Source of the DNA: Escherichia ruysiae
GTDB taxonomy: Bacteria; Pseudomonadota; Gammaproteobacteria; Enterobacterales; Enterobacteriaceae
Assembly (NCBI RefSeq): GCF_031323975.1
Contig: NZ_JAVIWS010000001.1
Coordinates: 1,364,001 to 1,428,000, forward strand
Length of the DNA: 64,000 nucleotides
Direction of reading: 5' to 3'
The translations under genes were made by a program, and so were the position numbers. A model generated the notes under the pieces. That model did no database searches, was not told where the DNA came from, and saw only the letters and a list, made by a program, of their open reading frames with translations. Of the stretch, positions 49,383 through 60,449 are shown one piece after another (position 1 is the stretch's first letter; each line of letters opens with the position of its first letter).

Positions 49383-50114
49383 TTATATCAGCCAAATGAA
49401 ACTTGCCATACGACCCGTGGTCTTGTCGCGACGATAAGAGAAGAAAGTCTCATTTTCCGTGAATGTACAGCGGTCGCCGCCGAAAATTTGTTCAACACCA
49501 ACGCTCGCCAGACGCTGGCGGGCAAGCTGATAAATATCTGCCAGATACTTATCACCATGCTGAATAAAAGCTGTACTCGCTTTGGCGTCTACTGCCATAA
49601 ATGCCTCGCGGACCTCCCCCCCCACTTCAAACGCGCGTGGACCGATTGCTGGCCCTAACCAGGCGAGAATGTTTTCGGGGTTATCAGCAAAACAGGAGAC
49701 CGTCTCTTCCAGCACGCCAGCGCACAGTCCACGCCAGCCAGCATGAGCGGCGGCGACTTCCGTTCCCGCACGATTACAAAACAGCACGGGCAGGCAGTCG
49801 GCAGTCATCACAGCACAAACCGTGCCGGGTGTGTTGCTATAAGAGGCATCCGCTCGTTTTGAAGCATAGGGTTCGCCAGTAAGCTTAAGCACATCTTTGC
49901 CGTGCACCTGCTCAAGCCAGACCGGTTTTGAAGGCAAATTGCCCGCAGCAAAAAGCCGCTTGCGATTCTCCTCAACGTGATCCGGGTTATCGCCACAATG
50001 GGCGCCGAGGTTGAGCGAGTCGTAAGGCGGCAAGCTCACGCCGCCGATACGGGTAGAGCTACAGGCCGCAACACCTTTTGGCAGCGGCCACTGCGGGACA
50101 ATCAGCTTACTCAT
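49383..50114 (-). CDS. yfiH: YfiH/LACC1-family protein (peptidoglycan editing factor)
   Basis: YfiH proteins are linked to purine nucleoside or polyphenol chemistry in vitro and, in E. coli, to keeping wrong amino acids out of peptidoglycan precursors. The 243 residues have the family's zinc site in VMTADCLPVLFCN and AAHAGWRGLCAGV, with a conserved His in the first third (NLGAHCGDNP). It overlaps rluD by 4 bp downstream of it, so the two are co-translated. Which activity matters in the cell is uncertain. Confidence 0.9.
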   Translation of the reverse strand: MSKLIVPQWPLPKGVAACSSTRIGGVSLPPYDSLNLGAHCGDNPDHVEENRKRLFAAGNLPSKPVWLEQVHGKDVLKLTGEPYASKRADASYSNTPGTVCAVMTADCLPVLFCNRAGTEVAAAHAGWRGLCAGVLEETVSCFADNPENILAWLGPAIGPRAFEVGGEVREAFMAVDAKASTAFIQHGDKYLADIYQLARQRLASVGVEQIFGGDRCTFTENETFFSYRRDKTTGRMASFIWLI

Positions 50115-51091
50115 AACCAGTCAACTTCATCCTTATGCTCTTCGAAATCGGCGCGCATCACCTCAATCAGCTCCACCATATCCTGTGGAATAGGCGCATG
50201 CCATTCCATTTCGATGCCGGAGATTGGGTGATAAAGACGCAGCATGGTTGCATGAAGCGCCTGGCGGTCAAACTTACGCAGCGTGGAGATAAATGCTTCC
50301 GAAGCCCCTTTTGGCGGACGCGGACGACCACCATAAACCGGATCGCCCACCAGCGGATGAGTGATATGGGCCATATGCACGCGGATCTGGTGCGTACGTC
50401 CAGTTTCCAGACGCAACCGCAGACGCGTGTGCACACGGAAGTGTTCCATGATGCGATAGTGAGTGACCGCCGGTTTGCCCATGGGATGTACCGCCATGTG
50501 AGTACGTTTGGTTGGGTGGCGACTGATTGGCTCATCCACCGTACCACCAGCGGTCATATGACCAATTGCCACCGCTTCATACTCACGAGTAATTTCACGC
50601 CGTTGCAAAGATTCGACTAAACGCGTCTGAGCCGGAACGGTTTTTGCCACAACCATCAGACCAGTGGTGTCTTTATCCAGACGATGGACAATGCCCGCAC
50701 GTGGAACATCGGCAATTGGCGGATAGTAATGAAGCAACGCATTCAATACCGTGCCATCCGGGTTACCCGCGCCAGGATGTACCACCAGGTCGCGCGGTTT
50801 ATTAATGACGATGATATCTTCATCTTCATAGACGATATCCAGCGGGATATCCTGCGGTTCAAAACGTGCTTCTTCTTCAATCTCAGCGTTGATGGCAACC
50901 TGCTCGCCACCTAATACTTTTTCTTTCGGCTTATCACAAACTTTGCCGTTAACCAGCACGCGCTGGTCGAGGATCCATTCTTTTATCCGCGAACGTGAAT
51001 AATCCGGGAACATTTCGGCCAAAGCCTGATCTAAGCGTTGACCGAGTTGGTTTTCGGACACCGTTGCAGTGAGCTGTACTCGTTGTGCCAT
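50111..51091 (-). CDS. rluD: 23S rRNA pseudouridine synthase RluD
   Basis: RluD makes pseudouridines 1911, 1915 and 1917 in helix 69 of 23S rRNA, next to the decoding centre. The 326 residues have an N-terminal S4 RNA-binding domain (about 18-80) and the catalytic domain with Asp139 in HRLDKDTTGL. It is divergent from bamD with a 134-bp gap holding promoters for both. Confidence 0.97.
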   Translation of the reverse strand: MAQRVQLTATVSENQLGQRLDQALAEMFPDYSRSRIKEWILDQRVLVNGKVCDKPKEKVLGGEQVAINAEIEEEARFEPQDIPLDIVYEDEDIIVINKPRDLVVHPGAGNPDGTVLNALLHYYPPIADVPRAGIVHRLDKDTTGLMVVAKTVPAQTRLVESLQRREITREYEAVAIGHMTAGGTVDEPISRHPTKRTHMAVHPMGKPAVTHYRIMEHFRVHTRLRLRLETGRTHQIRVHMAHITHPLVGDPVYGGRPRPPKGASEAFISTLRKFDRQALHATMLRLYHPISGIEMEWHAPIPQDMVELIEVMRADFEEHKDEVDWL

Positions 51092-51225
51092 ATATACTGC
51101 TTCTTCGTTTATCGTTGGGGTTTTACGGCTTTGCCGTTTAATATAGTGTGCTATTGTAGCTGGTCTTAACCGGGAGCAGGAACAGAGAATCTCCCGTATT
51201 ACATTTTGAGGAAAGTCAAAACGTC

Positions 51226-51963
51226 ATGACGCGCATGAAATATCTGGTGGCAGCCGCCACACTAAGCCTGTTTTTGGCGGGTTGCTCGGGGTCAAAGGAA
51301 GAAGTACCTGATAATCCGCCAAATGAAATTTACGCGACTGCACAACAAAAGCTGCAGGACGGTAACTGGAGACAGGCAATAACGCAACTGGAAGCGTTAG
51401 ATAATCGCTATCCGTTTGGTCCGTATTCGCAGCAGGTGCAGCTGGATCTCATCTACGCCTACTATAAAAACGCCGATTTGCCGTTAGCACAGGCTGCCAT
51501 CGATCGTTTTATTCGCCTCAACCCGACCCATCCGAATATCGATTATGTCATGTACATGCGTGGCCTGACCAATATGGCGCTGGATGACAGTGCGCTGCAA
51601 GGGTTCTTTGGCGTTGACCGTAGCGATCGCGATCCTCAACATGCACGAGCTGCGTTTAGTGACTTTTCCAAATTGGTTCGCGGCTATCCAAACAGTCAGT
51701 ACACCACCGATGCCACCAAACGTCTGGTATTCCTGAAAGATCGTCTGGCGAAATATGAATACTCCGTTGCTGAGTACTATACAGAACGTGGTGCATGGGT
51801 TGCCGTCGTTAACCGTGTAGAAGGCATGTTGCGCGATTACCCGGATACCAAGGCTACGCGTGATGCGCTGCCGCTGATGGAAAATGCATACCGTCAGATG
51901 CAGATGAATGCGCAAGCTGAAAAAGTAGCGAAAATCATCGCCGCAAACAGCAGCAATACATAA
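51226..51963 (+). CDS. bamD: Outer-membrane protein assembly factor BamD
   Basis: BamD (YfiO) is the essential lipoprotein of the Bam complex that links BamA to BamC and BamE. The 245 residues open with a lipoprotein signal peptide ending in the lipobox LAGC (Cys20), followed by five TPR-like helical repeats, seen as repeated [18 protein letters not shown] and related stretches. A strong terminator follows. It belongs to the sigma-E regulon; I could not place that promoter confidently. Confidence 0.97.
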   Translation: MTRMKYLVAAATLSLFLAGCSGSKEEVPDNPPNEIYATAQQKLQDGNWRQAITQLEALDNRYPFGPYSQQVQLDLIYAYYKNADLPLAQAAIDRFIRLNPTHPNIDYVMYMRGLTNMALDDSALQGFFGVDRSDRDPQHARAAFSDFSKLVRGYPNSQYTTDATKRLVFLKDRLAKYEYSVAEYYTERGAWVAVVNRVEGMLRDYPDTKATRDALPLMENAYRQMQMNAQAEKVAKIIAANSSNT

Positions 51964-51981
51964 CAGAAATCTGAAACACAA

Positions 51982-52010
51982 AACGGCAGCCCTTGAGCTG
52001 CCGTTTTTTT
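51982..52010 (+). terminator. Terminator of bamD
   Basis: Stem AACGGCAGC/GCTGCCGTT and seven T. Confidence 0.9.
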
Positions 52011-52179
52011 ATTCTGTCAGTTGTGAAACTGAAGCGATTTAGTCACTATCGATCCCATCAAATATGGCTCGCTTTGAGATATTCCTCAAGTAAAAAAACA
52101 CCTCTTCCTGCGATTTCTCACAAAAAAGCCTCATTGACAAAAAGTGACAAAATTATGAGATTTCCATCACACATTTTGA

Positions 52180-52575
<396 letters not shown>

Positions 52576-52598
52576 TCCTTTATATTGAGTGTATCGCC

Positions 52599-52624
52599 AA
52601 CGCGCCTTCGGGCGCGTTTTTTGT
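52599..52624 (+). terminator. Terminator of raiA
   Basis: Stem AACGCGCC, loop TTCG, GGCGCGTT and six T. If RaiZ is made, this is its 3' end. Confidence 0.9.
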
Positions 52625-52653
52625 TGACAGCGTGAAAACAGTACAGGTACTGT
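52624..52653 (+). promoter_or_regulatory. pheL-pheA promoter
   Basis: A perfect TTGACA, 18-bp spacer and TACTGT, directly after the raiA terminator. Confidence 0.8.
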
Positions 52654-52678
52654 ACTTAAGTCGCTTAAGGAAACAAAC

Positions 52679-52726
52679 ATGAAACACACGCCGTTCTTCT
52701 TCGCATTCTTTTTTACCTTCCCCTGA
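52679..52726 (+). CDS. pheL: pheA leader peptide
   Basis: A 15-codon peptide, MKHTPFFFAFFFTFP, with seven phenylalanines. Ribosome stalling at these codons when charged tRNA-Phe is scarce prevents the terminator at 52773 from forming. AAGGAAAC precedes the ATG. Confidence 0.97.
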   Translation: MKHTPFFFAFFFTFP

Positions 52727-52772
52727 ATGGGAGGCGTTTCGTCGTGTGAAACAGAATGCGAAGACGAACAAT

Positions 52773-52803
52773 AAGGCCTCCCAAACCGGGGGGCCTTTTT
52801 TAT
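52773..52803 (+). terminator. pheA attenuator
   Basis: Stem AAGGCCTCCC/GGGGGGCCTT with a T-run, 22 bases before the pheA ATG. The upstream GTGAAACAGAATGCG stretch, complementary to part of pheL, can form the competing hairpins of a classical attenuator. Confidence 0.92.
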
Positions 52804-52825
52804 TGATAACAAAAAAGGCAACACT

Positions 52826-53986
52826 ATGACATCGGAAAACCCATTACTGGCGCTGCGCGAGAAAATCAGCGCGCTGGATGAAAAATTACTGGCGTTACTG
52901 GCAGAGCGGCGTGAACTGGCTGTCGAGGTGGGAAAAGCCAAACTGCTCTCTCATCGCCCCGTGCGTGATATTGATCGTGAACGCGATTTACTGGAAAGAT
53001 TAATTACGCTCGGTAAAACGCACCATCTGGACGCCCATTACATTACTCGCCTGTTCCAGCTCATCATTGAAGATTCCGTATTAACTCAGCAGGCACTGCT
53101 CCAGCAGCATCTCAATAAAATTAATCCACATTCAGCACGTATTGCTTTTCTCGGCCCTAAAGGTTCCTATTCACACCTTGCCGCACGTCAGTACGCTGCC
53201 CGCCATTTCGAACAATTTATTGAAAGCGGTTGCGCAAAATTTGCTGATATTTTTAATCAGGTGGAAACCGGTCAGGCCGACTATGCGGTAGTACCGATTG
53301 AGAATACCAGTTCAGGTGCCATAAACGACGTTTACGATCTACTACAACATACCAGCTTATCGATTGTTGGCGAGATGACGCTGACCATCGATCACTGCCT
53401 GCTGGTTTCTGGTACTACAGATTTATCAACCATCACCACAGTCTACAGCCATCCACAGCCGTTCCAGCAATGCAGTAAATTTCTTAATCGTTACCCGCAC
53501 TGGAAGATTGAATATACCGAAAGTACGTCTGCGGCGATGGAAAAGGTTGCACAGGCAAAATCACCGCATGTTGCTGCACTGGGGAGCGAGGCAGGCGGCT
53601 CTTTGTACGGTTTACAGGTACTGGAACGTATTGAGGCAAATCAGCGACAAAACTTCACCCGATTTGTGGTGCTGGCACGTAAAGCGATTAACGTGTCTGA
53701 CCAGGTTCCGGCAAAAACCACATTATTAATGGCGACCGGACAACAAGCTGGTGCACTGGTAGAAGCATTGCTGGTACTGCGTAACCATAATCTGATTATG
53801 ACCCGTCTGGAATCACGCCCGATTCACGGTAATCCGTGGGAAGAGATGTTTTATCTGGATATTCAGGCCAATCTTGAATCAGCGGAAATGCAAAAAGCAT
53901 TGAAAGAGTTAGGTGAAATTACCCGTTCGATGAAGGTATTAGGCTGTTACCCAAGTGAGAATGTAGTGCCTGTTGACCCGGCGTGA
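52826..53986 (+). CDS. pheA: Chorismate mutase / prephenate dehydratase
   Basis: PheA makes phenylpyruvate from chorismate in two steps and is feedback-inhibited by phenylalanine. The 386 residues comprise a helical AroQ chorismate mutase (1-~95, with Arg11 and Lys39 catalytic positions), prephenate dehydratase (about 105-285, [14 protein letters not shown]) and a C-terminal ACT domain (about 299-376) with the Phe-binding GALV and ESRP motifs. Regulated by attenuation via pheL. Convergent with tyrA. Confidence 0.98.
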   Translation: MTSENPLLALREKISALDEKLLALLAERRELAVEVGKAKLLSHRPVRDIDRERDLLERLITLGKTHHLDAHYITRLFQLIIEDSVLTQQALLQQHLNKINPHSARIAFLGPKGSYSHLAARQYAARHFEQFIESGCAKFADIFNQVETGQADYAVVPIENTSSGAINDVYDLLQHTSLSIVGEMTLTIDHCLLVSGTTDLSTITTVYSHPQPFQQCSKFLNRYPHWKIEYTESTSAAMEKVAQAKSPHVAALGSEAGGSLYGLQVLERIEANQRQNFTRFVVLARKAINVSDQVPAKTTLLMATGQQAGALVEALLVLRNHNLIMTRLESRPIHGNPWEEMFYLDIQANLESAEMQKALKELGEITRSMKVLGCYPSENVVPVDPA

Positions 53987-53993
53987 TGAAATC

Positions 53994-54018
53994 GTGCCGG
54001 GTGATGCCTCCCCGGCAC
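53994..54018. terminator. Hairpin between pheA and tyrA
   Basis: Stem GTGCCGGG/CCCGGCAC, 8 bp, sits in the 39-bp gap between convergent genes. No U-run, so it may only partly terminate either transcript. Confidence 0.6.
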
Positions 54019-54025
54019 AAGATGA

Positions 54026-55147
54026 CTACTGGCGACTGTCGTTCGCCTGACGCAATAACACGCGGCTTTCACTCTGGAAGCGTTGCGCATAATCGCCAAA
54101 CCAGTTTTCCACCTTGCGGAAACTGTCGATAAACGCCTGCTTGTCCCCCTTCTCCAGCAGCTCAATTGCCTCGCCAAAACGCTTATAGTAACGCTTGATC
54201 AACGCCAGATTACGTTCTGACGACATAATGATGTCGGCATAAAGCTGCGGATCCTGAGCAAACAGTCGCCCAACCATCGCCAGCTCAAGGCGGTAAATGG
54301 GCGAAGAGAGCGCCAGAAGTTGCTCAAGCTGAACATTTTCTTCTGCCAGATGCAAACCATAAGCAAAAGTGGCAAAGTGGCGCAGTGCCTGAATAAACGC
54401 CATATTCTGATCGTGCTCGACGGCGCTAATCCGATGCAGCCGCGCGCCCCAAACCTGAATTTGCTCCAGAAACCATTGATATGCTTCCGGCTGGCGTCCA
54501 TCACACCAGACCACCACCTGCTTCGCCAGACTGCCGCTGTCCGGGCCAAACATCGGGTGAAGTCCCAACACCGGACCATCATGTGCCGCCAGCATGGCCT
54601 GTAACGGTCCATTTTTCACCGATGCCAGATCGACCAGAATACAATCCTGCGGTAAAGGCGGTAATTTGGCGATAACCTGTTCGGTCACATGAATCGGCAC
54701 ACTGACAATCACCATTCCGGCATCGGCAACAATATCAGCCGCACGTTCCCAGTCATGTTGCTCCAGAATCCGCACCTGATAACCCGAGAGGGTCAGCATC
54801 TTCTCGAACAAGCGCCCCATCTGACCGCCACCACCGACGATAACCACCGGGCGCAACGTAGGACAAAGCGTTTTAAAGCCTTTGTCATTCTCGCTGGAGT
54901 AGGACTCCCGCATCACCCGACGCAGGATATCCTCAATAAGATCTGGCGGTACACCCAAGGCTTCCGCCTCAGCGCGACGCGAGGCCAGCATAGATGCCTC
55001 ACGCTCCGGGACATAAATAGGCAGTCCAAAGCGGCTTTTCACCTCACCGACTTCGGCGACCAGTTCCAGACGCTTCGCTAATAAATTCAGCAGCTCTTTA
55101 TCGACTTCATCAATTTGATCGCGTAACGCGGTCAACTCAGCAACCAT
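54026..55147 (-). CDS. tyrA: Chorismate mutase / prephenate dehydrogenase
   Basis: TyrA makes 4-hydroxyphenylpyruvate from chorismate, using NAD+, and is inhibited by tyrosine. The 373 residues have an N-terminal AroQ mutase domain (1-~95), an NAD-binding fold ([12 protein letters not shown], from about 103) and the dehydrogenase domain with HPMFGPDSG. It follows aroF by 10 bp in an operon repressed by TyrR. Confidence 0.98.
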   Translation of the reverse strand: MVAELTALRDQIDEVDKELLNLLAKRLELVAEVGEVKSRFGLPIYVPEREASMLASRRAEAEALGVPPDLIEDILRRVMRESYSSENDKGFKTLCPTLRPVVIVGGGGQMGRLFEKMLTLSGYQVRILEQHDWERAADIVADAGMVIVSVPIHVTEQVIAKLPPLPQDCILVDLASVKNGPLQAMLAAHDGPVLGLHPMFGPDSGSLAKQVVVWCDGRQPEAYQWFLEQIQVWGARLHRISAVEHDQNMAFIQALRHFATFAYGLHLAEENVQLEQLLALSSPIYRLELAMVGRLFAQDPQLYADIIMSSERNLALIKRYYKRFGEAIELLEKGDKQAFIDSFRKVENWFGDYAQRFQSESRVLLRQANDSRQ

Positions 55148-55157
55148 AATAAACCTC

Positions 55158-56228
55158 TTAAGCCACGCGTGCCGTCAGCTGCCCGTTCAGATCCTGATGA
55201 ATCTCACGCAGCAAGGCATCGGTCATTTCCCAACTGATGCAGGCATCGGTTACGGATACACCGTATTTCATTTCGCTGCGCGGTTGCTCGGAAGACTGAT
55301 TGCCTTCGTGGATGTTACTTTCGATCATCAGACCAATAATTGAGCGATTACCGTCTTTAATCTGGGCAACCACGGACTCTGCCACCGCAGGCTGACGGCG
55401 ATAATCTTTATTGGAATTACCGTGACTGCAATCTACCATCAGAGACGGACGCAGTCCCGCCTGTTCCATCTCTTTTTCACATTGCGCGACATCTGCAGGG
55501 CTGTAGTTCGGCGCTTTACCGCCACGCAGGATCACATGTCCGTCCGGATTCCCCTGAGTTTGTAGCAACGCAACCTGCCCTGCCTGGTTAATACCAACAA
55601 AACGGTGTGGCTGAGCGGCAGCGCGCATGGCGTTAATTGCCGTTGCCAGACTGCCGTCGGTGCCGTTTTTAAAACCAACCGGCATAGATAGCCCGGATGC
55701 CATTTCACGGTGCGTTTGCGATTCCGTGGTACGAGCACCAATTGCCGACCAGCTAAACAGATCGCCCAGGTATTGCGGGCTATTTGGATCTAACGCTTCT
55801 GTCGCCAGCGGCAGCCCCATGCTCACCAGTTCAAGCAGCAATTTACGCGCGATTTGCAGGCCGGCTTCTACGTCAAAAGAGCCATCCATATGAGGATCGT
55901 TAATTAACCCTTTCCAGCCGACAGTCGTACGGGGTTTTTCAAAATAGACGCGCATCACCAGATAGAGGCTATCGCTGACCTCTGCGGCAAGAGCTTTAAA
56001 TCGACGAGCATATTCCAGAGCGGTTTCAGGGTCATGAATGGAGCAAGGCCCACAAACTACCAACAGACGAGGATCGCGCCCGGCGATAATATCTGAAATA
56101 GTTTTACGCGAATCAGCAATCTGGGCTTCTTGTTGCTGGCTTAATGGAAAAGCGGCCTTCAACTGTTCCGGGGTCATCAGAACCTGTTCGTCGGTAATGT
56201 GTACGTTATTCAGCGCGTCTTTTTGCAT
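55158..56228 (-). CDS. aroF: DAHP synthase, tyrosine-sensitive
   Basis: AroF joins phosphoenolpyruvate and erythrose 4-phosphate to start the shikimate pathway; tyrosine inhibits it. The 356-residue class I enzyme shows the active-site stretches [25 protein letters not shown] and the metal ligands in [10 protein letters not shown]. It is first in aroF-tyrA, with TyrR boxes upstream. Identity as AroF rather than AroG or AroH rests on the tyrA partner and the sequence. Confidence 0.97.
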   Translation of the reverse strand: MQKDALNNVHITDEQVLMTPEQLKAAFPLSQQQEAQIADSRKTISDIIAGRDPRLLVVCGPCSIHDPETALEYARRFKALAAEVSDSLYLVMRVYFEKPRTTVGWKGLINDPHMDGSFDVEAGLQIARKLLLELVSMGLPLATEALDPNSPQYLGDLFSWSAIGARTTESQTHREMASGLSMPVGFKNGTDGSLATAINAMRAAAQPHRFVGINQAGQVALLQTQGNPDGHVILRGGKAPNYSPADVAQCEKEMEQAGLRPSLMVDCSHGNSNKDYRRQPAVAESVVAQIKDGNRSIIGLMIESNIHEGNQSSEQPRSEMKYGVSVTDACISWEMTDALLREIHQDLNGQLTARVA

Positions 56229-56322
56229 GATGGCGATCCTGTTTATGCTCGTTTGCGATAGTTGATCCTCAATGAGGATGACGTAACGATAACACAGCTA
56301 GTAAAGATTTCAATCCAAATTA

Positions 56323-56340
56323 CGTAAATATTACTTTACA
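56323..56340. promoter_or_regulatory. TyrR box upstream of aroF, proximal
   Basis: Minus-strand TGTAAA-N6-TTTACG, one base from the TGTAAA-N6-TTTACA consensus. It is about 95 bp from the aroF start. Confidence 0.82.
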
Positions 56341-56374
56341 CATACAATTTTAATAAGCTACAAGCCACAAAATT

Positions 56375-56392
56375 CGTATAAATAAATTTACA
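56375..56392. promoter_or_regulatory. TyrR box upstream of aroF, distal
   Basis: Minus-strand TGTAAA-N6-TATACG, centred 52 bp (five helical turns) upstream of the proximal box, suited to cooperative binding by TyrR hexamers. Confidence 0.75.
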
Positions 56393-56437
56393 CCATCATT
56401 AAAAACAATCCGCTATGCTTTGAAAAAAGGAGAGAAA

Positions 56438-56803
56438 ATGATGAAAAAATTTATCGGTTCCTTGTTGGCTTTGGTGGTTAGTGGTTGCCAGATTGATCCT
56501 TATACTCACGCGCCAAACTTAACCAGCACCGACTGGTATGATGTTGGTATGGAAGATGCTATATCTGGCATTGCCATAAAAGATCGCGATACATTTAGCG
56601 ATTCACAGGCTGATCGGGGGGTATACCTTAAAGGATATGCCGAAGGACAAAAGAAAACCTGCCAAATCGATTTTACTTATGCCAGAGGGCTTTCCGGTAA
56701 AAGTTTCCCTGCCAGCTGCAACAATGTTGAAAATGCCAACCAACTACATGAAGCATGGCAAAAAGGGGCAGATGAAAATGCCAGCACGATGCGATTGAAT
56801 TAA
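56438..56803 (+). CDS. yfiL: Small lipoprotein YfiL (DUF2799 type)
   Basis: A lipoprotein of unknown function. The 121 residues begin MMKKFIGSLLALVVSGC, a clear lipoprotein signal with lipidated Cys at about 17, then a soluble domain with DWYDVGMEDAISG and GYAEGQKKTCQIDF. The ATG at 56438 has GGAGA upstream; a TTG six codons earlier has none. Several residues differ from the K-12 version I remember. It precedes the YfiRNB module by 150 bp; a link is not proven. Confidence 0.87.
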   Translation: MMKKFIGSLLALVVSGCQIDPYTHAPNLTSTDWYDVGMEDAISGIAIKDRDTFSDSQADRGVYLKGYAEGQKKTCQIDFTYARGLSGKSFPASCNNVENANQLHEAWQKGADENASTMRLN

Positions 56804-56895
56804 CTGGAGCGCCTCAATAAATTAATCATAAGATTTAACTCATTCAAACTTTAATTCTCATCGTGATGACGCCCGCATAAAAGAATGATATTTTA

Positions 56896-56943
56896 ATGAG
56901 CATTCTGAAAAAATTATCGATGCATTTCGAGCGACGGTGGTGA
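56896..56943 (+). CDS. Candidate 15-residue ORF upstream of yfiR
   Basis: Encodes MSILKKLSMHFERRW and stops 10 bases before the yfiR start, so its translation would bring ribosomes close to the yfiR site. The ribosome-binding sequence is poor, and chance is a fair explanation. Confidence 0.2.
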   Translation: MSILKKLSMHFERRW

Positions 56944-56953
56944 GGATCCCTGA

Positions 56954-57472
56954 ATGCGTTTTTCCCACCGGTTATTTTTACTGCTGATGCCCCTCCTGGC
57001 GAGTGCACCATTACTCGCTCAGGAAACCACTAACACCGCGAAAAATGTGCGTCTGATGGTTTCCGGTATTGTCAGCTACACTCGTTGGCCAGCGTTATCT
57101 GGCCCGCCAAAGCTATGTATTTTTTCATCTTCACGTTTTAGTACCGCCCTACAAGATAATGGCGCGACTTCTTTACCTTATCTGCCCGTCATCATTCACA
57201 GCAAACAAGAAGCACTGATTTCAGACTGCAATGGTTTTTATTTTGGCAACGAATCACCGACATTCCAGATAGAATTAATCAAACAATATCCGTCTAAGGC
57301 GTTATTATTAATTGCCGAACAAAATGCAGAGTGCATTATTGGCAGCGCCTTTTGTCTGATTATCAACAATAATGATGTCAGATTTGCCGTCAACCTGGAT
57401 GCCTTATCGCGTAGTGGTGTAAAGGTCAACCCGGATGTCTTAATGCTCGCTCGGAAGAAAAAAGATGGATAA
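56954..57472 (+). CDS. yfiR: Periplasmic repressor YfiR
   Basis: YfiR binds the periplasmic part of the diguanylate cyclase YfiN and keeps it off. The 172 residues have a signal peptide (cleavage near ASAPLLAQ, about 22) and the YfiR domain with four cysteines (C53-type [27 protein letters not shown]) that form disulfides, making it responsive to periplasmic redox. Its stop overlaps the yfiN start by 8 bp. Confidence 0.93.
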   Translation: MRFSHRLFLLLMPLLASAPLLAQETTNTAKNVRLMVSGIVSYTRWPALSGPPKLCIFSSSRFSTALQDNGATSLPYLPVIIHSKQEALISDCNGFYFGNESPTFQIELIKQYPSKALLLIAEQNAECIIGSAFCLIINNNDVRFAVNLDALSRSGVKVNPDVLMLARKKKDG

Positions 57473-58688
57473 CGATAATTCTCTTAATAAGCGACCAACG
57501 TTTAAAAGAGCATTACGCAACATCAGCATGACCAGCATCTTTATCACCATGACGCTGATCTGGCTGCTGCTTTCCGTGACGTCGGTACTGACACTGAAAC
57601 AATACGCACAAAAAAACCTGGCGCTCACCGCAGCAACCATGACTTATAGTCTGGAAGCAGCGGTCGTTTTTGCCGATGGTTCGGCAGCGACAGAAACCCT
57701 GGCCGCACTAGGGCAGCAAGGTCAATTTTCAACCGCTGAAGTACGTGATAATCAGCAAAATATCATTGCATCCTGGCACTACACAGCCAGAGAACCGGGA
57801 GATAGATTCAGCAATTTCATTAGCCACTGGCTCTTTCCCGCACCGGTAATTCAGCCCATTCGCCACAATGGAAAAATCATCGGCGAAGTTCAGTTAACCG
57901 CTCGCGACAGTTCAATCAGCCATTTCATCTGGTTTTCACTCGCTGTGCTTACCGGTTGTATTCTGCTGGCATCAGGCATTGCAATCACCCTCACCCGCCA
58001 TTTGCATAACGGACTGGTGGAGGCGCTAAAAAACATTACTGATGTAGTTCATGATGTGCGATCCAACCGCAATTTTTCCCGACGAGTTTCGGAAGAGCGC
58101 ATCGAAGAATTTCACCGCTTTGCTCTCGACTTCAATAGTCTGCTGGATGAAATGGAAGAGTGGCAGCTTCGTTTACAGGCAAAAAATGCGCAACTCTTAC
58201 GTACTGCCCTGCATGATCCGTTAACCGGCCTGGCTAACCGCGCTGCATTCCGCAACTGCATCAATACGTTAATGAGTGATTCTGCCGTTCGGGAAACCTC
58301 AGCCTTACTTTTTCTTGATGGCGATAATTTTAAATATATCAATGACACATGGGGTCACGCGACGGGTGATCAGGTCTTGATCGAGATAGCAACACGGTTA
58401 ATGGAATTTAGCGGGAAACGGCATCAAGCGTACCGTATAGGAGGCGATGAGTTCGCCATGATTCTGTATGGCGTACTGTCAGAATATGAAGTACAGCGTA
58501 TTTGTACTGCTCTCACACAAACCTTTCATCGCCCATTCGATCTCCATAACGGTCACCAGACCAGTATGACCTTAAGTATTGGATACGCTCTGACTCGCGA
58601 ACACGCTTCTGCGGAAAAATTACAAGAGCTTGCCGATCGTAATATGTATCAGGCCAAACATCAGCGCGCCGAAAAGCTGGTGAAATAA
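57465..58688 (+). CDS. dgcN: Diguanylate cyclase YfiN (DgcN)
   Basis: YfiN makes cyclic-di-GMP at the inner membrane and also arrests division under envelope stress. The 407 residues have a membrane helix (about 23-44), a periplasmic CHASE8-like domain, a second helix (about 152-176), HAMP linker and a GGDEF domain with the intact motif GGDEF at 326-330. No RxxD inhibitory site is visible before it. The single ATG makes it one residue shorter than the K-12 protein I remember, and the C-terminal third differs at many positions. YfiR is encoded before it and YfiB after it. Confidence 0.94.
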   Translation: MDNDNSLNKRPTFKRALRNISMTSIFITMTLIWLLLSVTSVLTLKQYAQKNLALTAATMTYSLEAAVVFADGSAATETLAALGQQGQFSTAEVRDNQQNIIASWHYTAREPGDRFSNFISHWLFPAPVIQPIRHNGKIIGEVQLTARDSSISHFIWFSLAVLTGCILLASGIAITLTRHLHNGLVEALKNITDVVHDVRSNRNFSRRVSEERIEEFHRFALDFNSLLDEMEEWQLRLQAKNAQLLRTALHDPLTGLANRAAFRNCINTLMSDSAVRETSALLFLDGDNFKYINDTWGHATGDQVLIEIATRLMEFSGKRHQAYRIGGDEFAMILYGVLSEYEVQRICTALTQTFHRPFDLHNGHQTSMTLSIGYALTREHASAEKLQELADRNMYQAKHQRAEKLVK

Positions 58689-58703
58689 CAAGGAAATATC
58701 TAC

Positions 58704-59186
58704 ATGATAAAGCAACTGGTAGCACCTCTGGTTTTCTCCACTCTGATACTGGCTGGTTGCCAGACTCCACAAGGCAAATTTACCCCAGAGCAAGTCGCTG
58801 CTATGCAGTCTTATGGTTTTACTGAATCTGCCGGTGACTGGTCGCTTGGCTTATCCGACACTATTCTGTTTGCTAAAAATGACTACAAACTGCTTCCGGA
58901 AAGTCAGCAACAAATCCAGACTATGGCGGCAAAACTGACCTCTACCGGGCTAACACATGCCCGTATGGATGGTCATACCGATAACTATGGTGAAGATAGC
59001 TACAACGAAGCCTTATCACTGAAGCGAGCGAATGTCGTCGCCGATGCCTGGGCCGAGGGTGGACAGATTCCGCGCAGCAATCTCACCACTCAGGGTTTAG
59101 GGAAAAAATATCCTATTGCCAGCAACAAGACAGCACAGGGCCGGGCTGAAAACCGCCGCGTTGCGGTGGTAATTAGTGCGCCTTAA
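58704..59186 (+). CDS. yfiB: Outer-membrane lipoprotein YfiB
   Basis: YfiB sequesters YfiR at the outer membrane, releasing YfiN. The 160 residues start with a lipoprotein signal (LILAGC, Cys19), a linker, and a C-terminal OmpA-like peptidoglycan-binding domain (about 55-160) with MDGHTDNYGEDSYNEALSLKRA and NRRVAVVI. It is 15 bp from yfiN in the operon and converges with rplS. Confidence 0.94.
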   Translation: MIKQLVAPLVFSTLILAGCQTPQGKFTPEQVAAMQSYGFTESAGDWSLGLSDTILFAKNDYKLLPESQQQIQTMAAKLTSTGLTHARMDGHTDNYGEDSYNEALSLKRANVVADAWAEGGQIPRSNLTTQGLGKKYPIASNKTAQGRAENRRVAVVISAP

Positions 59187-59206
59187 ATACAATTTCAGTA
59201 GATAAA

Positions 59207-59237
59207 AAAAGGGCCAGCCAATTGGCCAGCCCTTCTT
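59207..59237 (-). terminator. Terminator of the rpsP-rplS operon
   Basis: Minus-strand stem AAGGGCTGGCCA/TGGCTGGCCCTT with seven T after it. Confidence 0.88.
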
Positions 59238-59262
59238 AACAGGATGTCGCTTAAGCGAAATC

Positions 59263-59613
<351 letters not shown>

Positions 59614-59651
59614 TTAATCTCTTATCCTGGGTAAACTGATATCTCGGGGGC

Positions 59652-60419
59652 TTACGCCATCCCATCATGTTTATGTTGCTGTTGTGCGTGTTCCTTTTTG
59701 AACTCCGCCAGCAACCTTGCTTGCTCTTCAGTCAGAGCCAGGTTTTCCAGAAGTTCAGGTCTTCTAAGCCAGGTACGGCCCAGCGACTGTTTCAAACGCC
59801 AGCGACGTATCTCGGCATGGTTGCCCGACAGTAACACTGACGGAACTTCCATCCCTTCTAACACCTCAGGCCGCGTATAGTGCGGGCAATCCAGCAATCC
59901 TTCAGCAAAGGAATCTTCCGTTGCCGAGGCTTCATGTCCCAGTACCCCCGGAATAAACCGGGAAACGGAGTCAATCAGCGTCATTGCTGGTAACTCACCA
60001 CCGCTGAGAACGTAATCGCCGATTGACCATTCTTCGTCAATTTCGGTTTGGATCACGCGCTCATCTATACCTTCGTAGCGACCGCACACCAAAATCAATT
60101 TTTGATTCGTTGCCAGTTCGCTGACGCCCGCTTGATCAAGCTTGCGCCCCTGCGGTGACAGATAGATCACCTTAGCGCCTTCACCCGCCGCGCTTTTTGC
60201 TGCATGAATGGCGTCCCGTAAAGGTTGCACCATCATTAACATCCCCGGTCCGCCGCCGTAAGGACGATCGTCCACGGTACGGTGCCGGTCATGCGTGAAG
60301 TCACGTGGACTCCAGCTCTGGATGCTCAGCAGGCCATTTTTCACTGCCCGGCCAGTTACCCCGTAATCGGTAATTGCGCGGAACATTTCAGGAAACAGGC
60401 TAATTATGCCAATCCACAT
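59652..60419 (-). CDS. trmD: tRNA (guanine-37-N1)-methyltransferase
   Basis: TrmD makes m1G37 in tRNAs reading CUN, CCN and CGG, preventing +1 frameshifting; it is essential. The 255 residues form a trefoil-knot SPOUT enzyme, with knot segments [29 protein letters not shown] and [16 protein letters not shown]. In the operon it lies 30 bp after rimM and is translated less than the ribosomal proteins beside it. Confidence 0.98.
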   Translation of the reverse strand: MWIGIISLFPEMFRAITDYGVTGRAVKNGLLSIQSWSPRDFTHDRHRTVDDRPYGGGPGMLMMVQPLRDAIHAAKSAAGEGAKVIYLSPQGRKLDQAGVSELATNQKLILVCGRYEGIDERVIQTEIDEEWSIGDYVLSGGELPAMTLIDSVSRFIPGVLGHEASATEDSFAEGLLDCPHYTRPEVLEGMEVPSVLLSGNHAEIRRWRLKQSLGRTWLRRPELLENLALTEEQARLLAEFKKEHAQQQHKHDGMA

Positions 60420-60449
60420 AGCGCCGTCTTTTACCGTTTATCCGGTGGT

